Source: an uncultured Bacteroidales bacterium (GTDB taxonomy: Bacteria; Bacteroidota; Bacteroidia; Bacteroidales; ML635J-15). Taken from it: 64,000 nt of DNA. The notes beneath the pieces were generated by a model that saw nothing but the letters and a program-made list of their open reading frames with translations, did no database searches and had not been told where the DNA came from. Shown here one piece after another: positions 60,902-64,000 of this stretch (positions within the stretch are counted from its first letter, which is position 1; each line of letters opens with the position of its first letter). Position numbers and translations under genes: made by a program. The stretch lies in NCBI GenBank assembly GCA_905234755.1, contig CAJOIT010000010.1:1-64000 (forward strand), in the 5' to 3' direction.

Positions 60902-61957
60902 TCAATCTTTAATACAAGTATTCATTGTTCGAAAGCGTTCCTGTAGAACTTTAATTTTTTCCATCAATTCTTCAAAATTCAAGGAATTTCCATAAAAGAA
61001 ACTTTCTTTCATTTCCCTGTAATCAGATTCATAATCAGACATCAAATCTTCACTAGGAACAATTTTAATGTTTTTAGGCAATTCTTTGTCATAATCCACA
61101 TAGCCGACATGATAGAATTTGCGTCTGTGTTCCACAATCTCAAAATACAGATTGACATCGTTTAGTGCCATTTCTCCGTATGGTGTTTGCATAAGTTTCT
61201 CTAAATCGTAAAAATGGCGAGTCATCCTATGTGTCCTAGGCTTATCTTTTTGGTATTCTTCACACATAAGAAAAGCTTTCTCGAGAAATGTTCTGGCAGG
61301 ACTGACCGTACGGATACTTTGAACAAAATCAGAATCTACATCATCATTTTCAAATACTTGTTCCACTAATGATGATATTCGTCTTATTTCAAAAGGCTCT
61401 GACATAGACAAGACACTTATTTCTATTTTTACGATTGGTTTTGCGTATGTATCGGAATCATTATATAGAGAGGGATATTTTACATAAATAACAGACGGAT
61501 CCTTATCGTGCGGAATCTTCCTTGGTTTTCCGTTTTCATCCAATATTTCATTGTCGCCAAGCACTATTACATCAAGTCCCATTTTTATTAACTTATTTTT
61601 CAATTCAGCCTTGAACTCTCCGAGTATAAAGTCTTGTCCTTTTTCACGCAAATTATGTATCTGAGTATTTGAAGAACAATTGGCACAAGACAAATTCATC
61701 ACATGCAAGAAAAATTCACGGTTTAAGGCTAGGTCTATGTCCTCACTGAAACGGTTGATAATATTCCAACCTTTACTGAGACTTGTTCCTCCTTTAAATA
61801 GAAGGTATTCGCTGACACTAGTATGAAACAAGGCATAAAGCACAGCAGTTACCCACCAATCCTTTTCAGCAGCAGCTTCATCTATATGTTTAACTTGGCT
61901 TACTGTTTGTATTATTGTCTTACGCTCATCGATTGAGAAATTTATCCAGCTACTCAT
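60902..61957 (-). CDS. AbiEii/AbiGii-type nucleotidyltransferase toxin
   Basis: 351 residues. Nucleotidyltransferase core GGTSLSKGWN (56-65) and SEDIDLAL (71-78), with Asp73 and Asp75 as metal ligands, as in AbiEii. AbiEii proteins act as toxins in phage-abortive infection; related MenT toxins modify tRNA. It overlaps the antitoxin gene by eight bases, a hallmark of this pair. Confidence 0.92.
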   Translation of the reverse strand: MSSWINFSIDERKTIIQTVSQVKHIDEAAAEKDWWVTAVLYALFHTSVSEYLLFKGGTSLSKGWNIINRFSEDIDLALNREFFLHVMNLSCANCSSNTQIHNLREKGQDFILGEFKAELKNKLIKMGLDVIVLGDNEILDENGKPRKIPHDKDPSVIYVKYPSLYNDSDTYAKPIVKIEISVLSMSEPFEIRRISSLVEQVFENDDVDSDFVQSIRTVSPARTFLEKAFLMCEEYQKDKPRTHRMTRHFYDLEKLMQTPYGEMALNDVNLYFEIVEHRRKFYHVGYVDYDKELPKNIKIVPSEDLMSDYESDYREMKESFFYGNSLNFEELMEKIKVLQERFRTMNTCIKD

Positions 61958-62561
61958 TGTCTTGTTTCTTAATGTTCCTTTTTATTATTTTTCTCATCCA
62001 AATAGGTGCCAAAAGTATATCGTATTCAAGTGATGCATTCTCAGATGTTTCTGCCAATAGTTTTGCTATTTGTTGTTCATCTTCTTCTGTTATGTTATTT
62101 TCACCTATGCAACGCAATGCCTGCACCAATTCCTGCACTAACCTACTACGAAAAGCAAAATTTTTAGGTGCTCCATGCTTTAATGTGATTGTACGATTGC
62201 CTATGATAAGTTTTCTACTTGAACCTGTAGTTAAGAAATTTGTATTCACAGGCACTTGTGAGGAAAATCCTAGACGATTTGCAGCAGTAGCTCCAGTAGG
62301 AATGATTACAGCCTTGTCTCTTTGTGCAATTTCAGTTACCAATTCATATACAGAAGGGTAAAGAATGCCAAAACGAGTCTTACGCACCTTAACATAAACG
62401 CCTTTTGCTACACGACAGACAATACCTTCCCTTTCAAAGATTGCCAGTAACTTTGTAACATATTCCTCATCATACTGAGGAAATGACGACACAAAAAATA
62501 CCCTACCAAATTTACTATGGGTTATTATATTCTTAATATCTTCTTTTACAATATTATGCAT
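61950..62561 (-). CDS. DUF6088 / AbiEi-type antitoxin and repressor
   Basis: 203 residues. An N-terminal winged helix (FFVSSFPQYDEEYVTKLLAIFEREGIVCRVAKGVYVKV), then the AbiEi-like domain (PTGATAANRLG, LKHGAPKNFAF). AbiEi neutralises AbiEii and represses its operon by binding inverted repeats near the promoter; copy 2 of the 34-bp repeat sits exactly there. Confidence 0.85.
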   Translation of the reverse strand: MHNIVKEDIKNIITHSKFGRVFFVSSFPQYDEEYVTKLLAIFEREGIVCRVAKGVYVKVRKTRFGILYPSVYELVTEIAQRDKAVIIPTGATAANRLGFSSQVPVNTNFLTTGSSRKLIIGNRTITLKHGAPKNFAFRSRLVQELVQALRCIGENNITEEDEQQIAKLLAETSENASLEYDILLAPIWMRKIIKRNIKKQDNE

Positions 62562-62579
62562 ACATATTTTGACTAAATT

Positions 62580-62613
62580 TAGGTCGGAATAATTTCAAAA
62601 ATTTCCGACTTCA
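62580..62613 (-). promoter_or_regulatory. 34-bp repeat, copy 2: likely AbiEi operator
   Basis: Lies just downstream of the -7 box (they share two bases) and 18 bp before the ATG at 62561. The internal inverted repeat GTCGGAA/TTCCGAC spans the expected start site. Identical to 60852-60885. Confidence 0.75.
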
Positions 62614-62619
62614 AAAATA
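62612..62619 (-). promoter_or_regulatory. -7 promoter box of the AbiE pair
   Basis: TATTTTTG on the minus strand, immediately upstream of the operator-like repeat. Confidence 0.6.
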
Positions 62620-62666
62620 GTAAAAAATTTCACTATAATTATTTTTTCTAGGGAATTCAGAAAATC

Positions 62667-64000
62667 TTACCTCCCATTCCCCTTTTCAAACTCCTCCATA
62701 TCCATACTTGCCTCCTCCCACACGCTCATCTGCTGTTCGAGCTCCTCGTTCAGCTTGCCCGACATCTTGTAGGCGGTTTCCAACTTCTGCTGTTCGATGG
62801 CTGGATTCGACATAAGTTCGTTAAGCCCAGCAATTTCCGATTCTAGCCTTTCGATTTCGGCTTCGGCTTTGTCGATGCGGTTCTGTATGGCACGACGGCG
62901 CTTGTTGAGTTCCTTGTTTTCAAGATACTTCTGCTTGTTGTCGGAGATTCCCGCTTCGGCTTTTGCCTCGACAAGCTTGCGGTCCTTAATCTCAATTTCG
63001 CGCATATCCTCAATCTTCTTGTTGCGCAAGAAATCGTAAATACCACCAACATGCAAACGTATCTTCTTGTTTTTGAATTCATAAACCTTCGATACAAGCC
63101 CATCGAGGAAATAACGGTCGTGAGAAACAATTATCAACGTACCATCATAATTCTGGAGTGCCTGCTTTAAAATGTCCTTGGAACGAATGTCAAGGTGATT
63201 TGTAGGCTCATCGAGGACAAGCAGATTGTATGGTTGCAGAAGCAGTTTTGCCAACGACAAACGCGAATGTTCGCCACCAGACAAAACCTTTACCTTCTTG
63301 TCAATGTCCTCGCCCGAAAACAGGAATGCGCCAAGAATATCCCTAATCTTAGTGCGAATGTCGCCAACGGCAATGCGGTCAAGGGTTTCAAATACTGTCA
63401 GTTCAGGATCTAACAATTCGTCCTGATTTTGAGCAAAATAACCTATATTTATATTATGACCAATTTTTAATTCACCCGAATATTCAGTTTCGCCGATGAT
63501 GACTTTTGACAAAGTAGTTTTGCCTTCCCCATTTCGTCCTACAAAAGCAACCTTCTCGCCTCTTTCAATCACAAGGTCAATCCTATCAAGGATAAGGTTG
63601 TCGCCATAACTTTTGCTAAGTTCCTTTGTTTCGACCACAATGTCGCCAGAACGTGGTGCCGGTGCAAACTTTATGTGCATTGCTGCATTGTCAAGGTCAT
63701 CCACTTCGATGATGTCCATCTTCTCAAGTTGCTTTATGCGCGACTGCACCTGATTGGACTTGGTAGCCTTGTAGCGGAAGCGCTCAATAAATTCCTCGGT
63801 GTCCTTTATTTGCTTCTGCTGGTTTTCGTAGGCGGCAAGCTGCTGTTGCAGGCGTTCCTGCTGCAAAACCTTAAATTTAGAATACGGAACTTTGTAATCG
63901 TATAGTTTTCCGAGGTTTATCTCTATGGTACGAGTCGTTACATTGTCGAGGAATGCACGGTCGTGTGAAATTAGCAAAACTGCACCTTTGTAAGCCTGCA
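62667..64000 (-). CDS. ABC-F ATPase, C-terminal part (partial at window edge)
   Basis: At least 436 visible residues; the frame stays open to the right edge, where the first ABC domain ends (LLISHDRAFLD). The linker helices (about 40-110) and the second ABC domain follow: Walker A FVGRNGEGKTT, signature LSGGEHSRLS, Walker B LVLDEPTNHLD, switch His in VSHDRYFLDG. A C-terminal coiled coil (ELNKRRRAIQNRIDKAEAEIERLESEIAGL) completes it. This is the YdiF/Uup-like build of ribosome-acting ABC-F proteins. Not enough is visible to place the subfamily. Confidence 0.93.
   Translation of the reverse strand, partial: QAYKGAVLLISHDRAFLDNVTTRTIEINLGKLYDYKVPYSKFKVLQQERLQQQLAAYENQQKQIKDTEEFIERFRYKATKSNQVQSRIKQLEKMDIIEVDDLDNAAMHIKFAPAPRSGDIVVETKELSKSYGDNLILDRIDLVIERGEKVAFVGRNGEGKTTLSKVIIGETEYSGELKIGHNINIGYFAQNQDELLDPELTVFETLDRIAVGDIRTKIRDILGAFLFSGEDIDKKVKVLSGGEHSRLSLAKLLLQPYNLLVLDEPTNHLDIRSKDILKQALQNYDGTLIIVSHDRYFLDGLVSKVYEFKNKKIRLHVGGIYDFLRNKKIEDMREIEIKDRKLVEAKAEAGISDNKQKYLENKELNKRRRAIQNRIDKAEAEIERLESEIAGLNELMSNPAIEQQKLETAYKMSGKLNEELEQQMSVWEEASMDMEEFEKGNGR

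Overview
The window looks like chromosomal DNA of an anaerobic member of the Bacteroidota, most likely the order Bacteroidales. The evidence is: many start sites sit just downstream of the Bacteroidota -7 promoter box TAnnTTTG; lipoproteins and surface proteins of Bacteroidota type (DUF1573, GH92, BspA-type leucine-rich repeats, lamin-tail/Ig-like proteins, IPExxxVDY, DUF3276); the nusB-DUF1573-yajC-ybbR-coaE gene order; and fermentation enzymes (Na+-pumping methylmalonyl-CoA decarboxylase, pyruvate phosphate dikinase, a fused NfnAB transhydrogenase, NADP-type glutamate dehydrogenase). No rRNA, CRISPR array, transposase, integrase or phage structural gene was seen.

Layout. 0-7 kb: the tail of an outer-membrane protein, a hairpin-rich gap, then the propionate-forming operon (epimerase, carboxyltransferase, gamma, biotin carrier and beta subunits), followed on the minus strand by a SPOUT RNA methylase and an M20 amidohydrolase. 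7.5-10.2 kb: two tRNAs (Gly, Leu), then gpsA and galE. 10.2-14.5 kb: a DUF4160 small-gene cluster and a GH92 mannosidase. 14.6-25.1 kb: an accessory block of mostly minus-strand genes without clear housekeeping roles. It holds a PD-(D/E)XK nuclease-like protein, a HExxH metallopeptidase, three tandem paralogues of an unrecognised repeat-module family, a pair of DUF262 proteins (GmrSD-like), a mini BNR-repeat protein and an orphan. 25-42 kb: core metabolism, RNA modification and envelope genes. 41.9-45.2 kb: defence and toxin-like genes (MazF pair, DUF4143 ATPase, Fic). 45-60.7 kb: a peptidase, a MATE pump, an esterase, a Crp/Fnr regulator beside gdhA, a large secreted LTD protein, and an IPExxxVDY-flippase-SpoIIE phosphatase operon. 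60.9-62.6 kb: an AbiE-type toxin-antitoxin cassette between two identical 34-bp repeats. The window ends inside an ABC-F gene.

The strongest candidate for something undescribed is in the accessory block. Four separate transcription starts (before the genes starting at 16396, 17971, 19090 and 25054) each carry a 21-bp imperfect palindrome of consensus TACGnCAAAnnnTGnCGnAG, exactly 9 bp upstream of a TTTG-type -7 box. This suggests one dedicated regulon joining two of the three tandem paralogues, the metallopeptidase, a small DUF6140-like protein and the 170-aa orphan. A second, unrelated leader element is shared by the 16396 gene and the DUF262 pair.

Promoter, operator and hairpin calls were made by eye. 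Function calls rest on recognisable motifs; no database search was possible.
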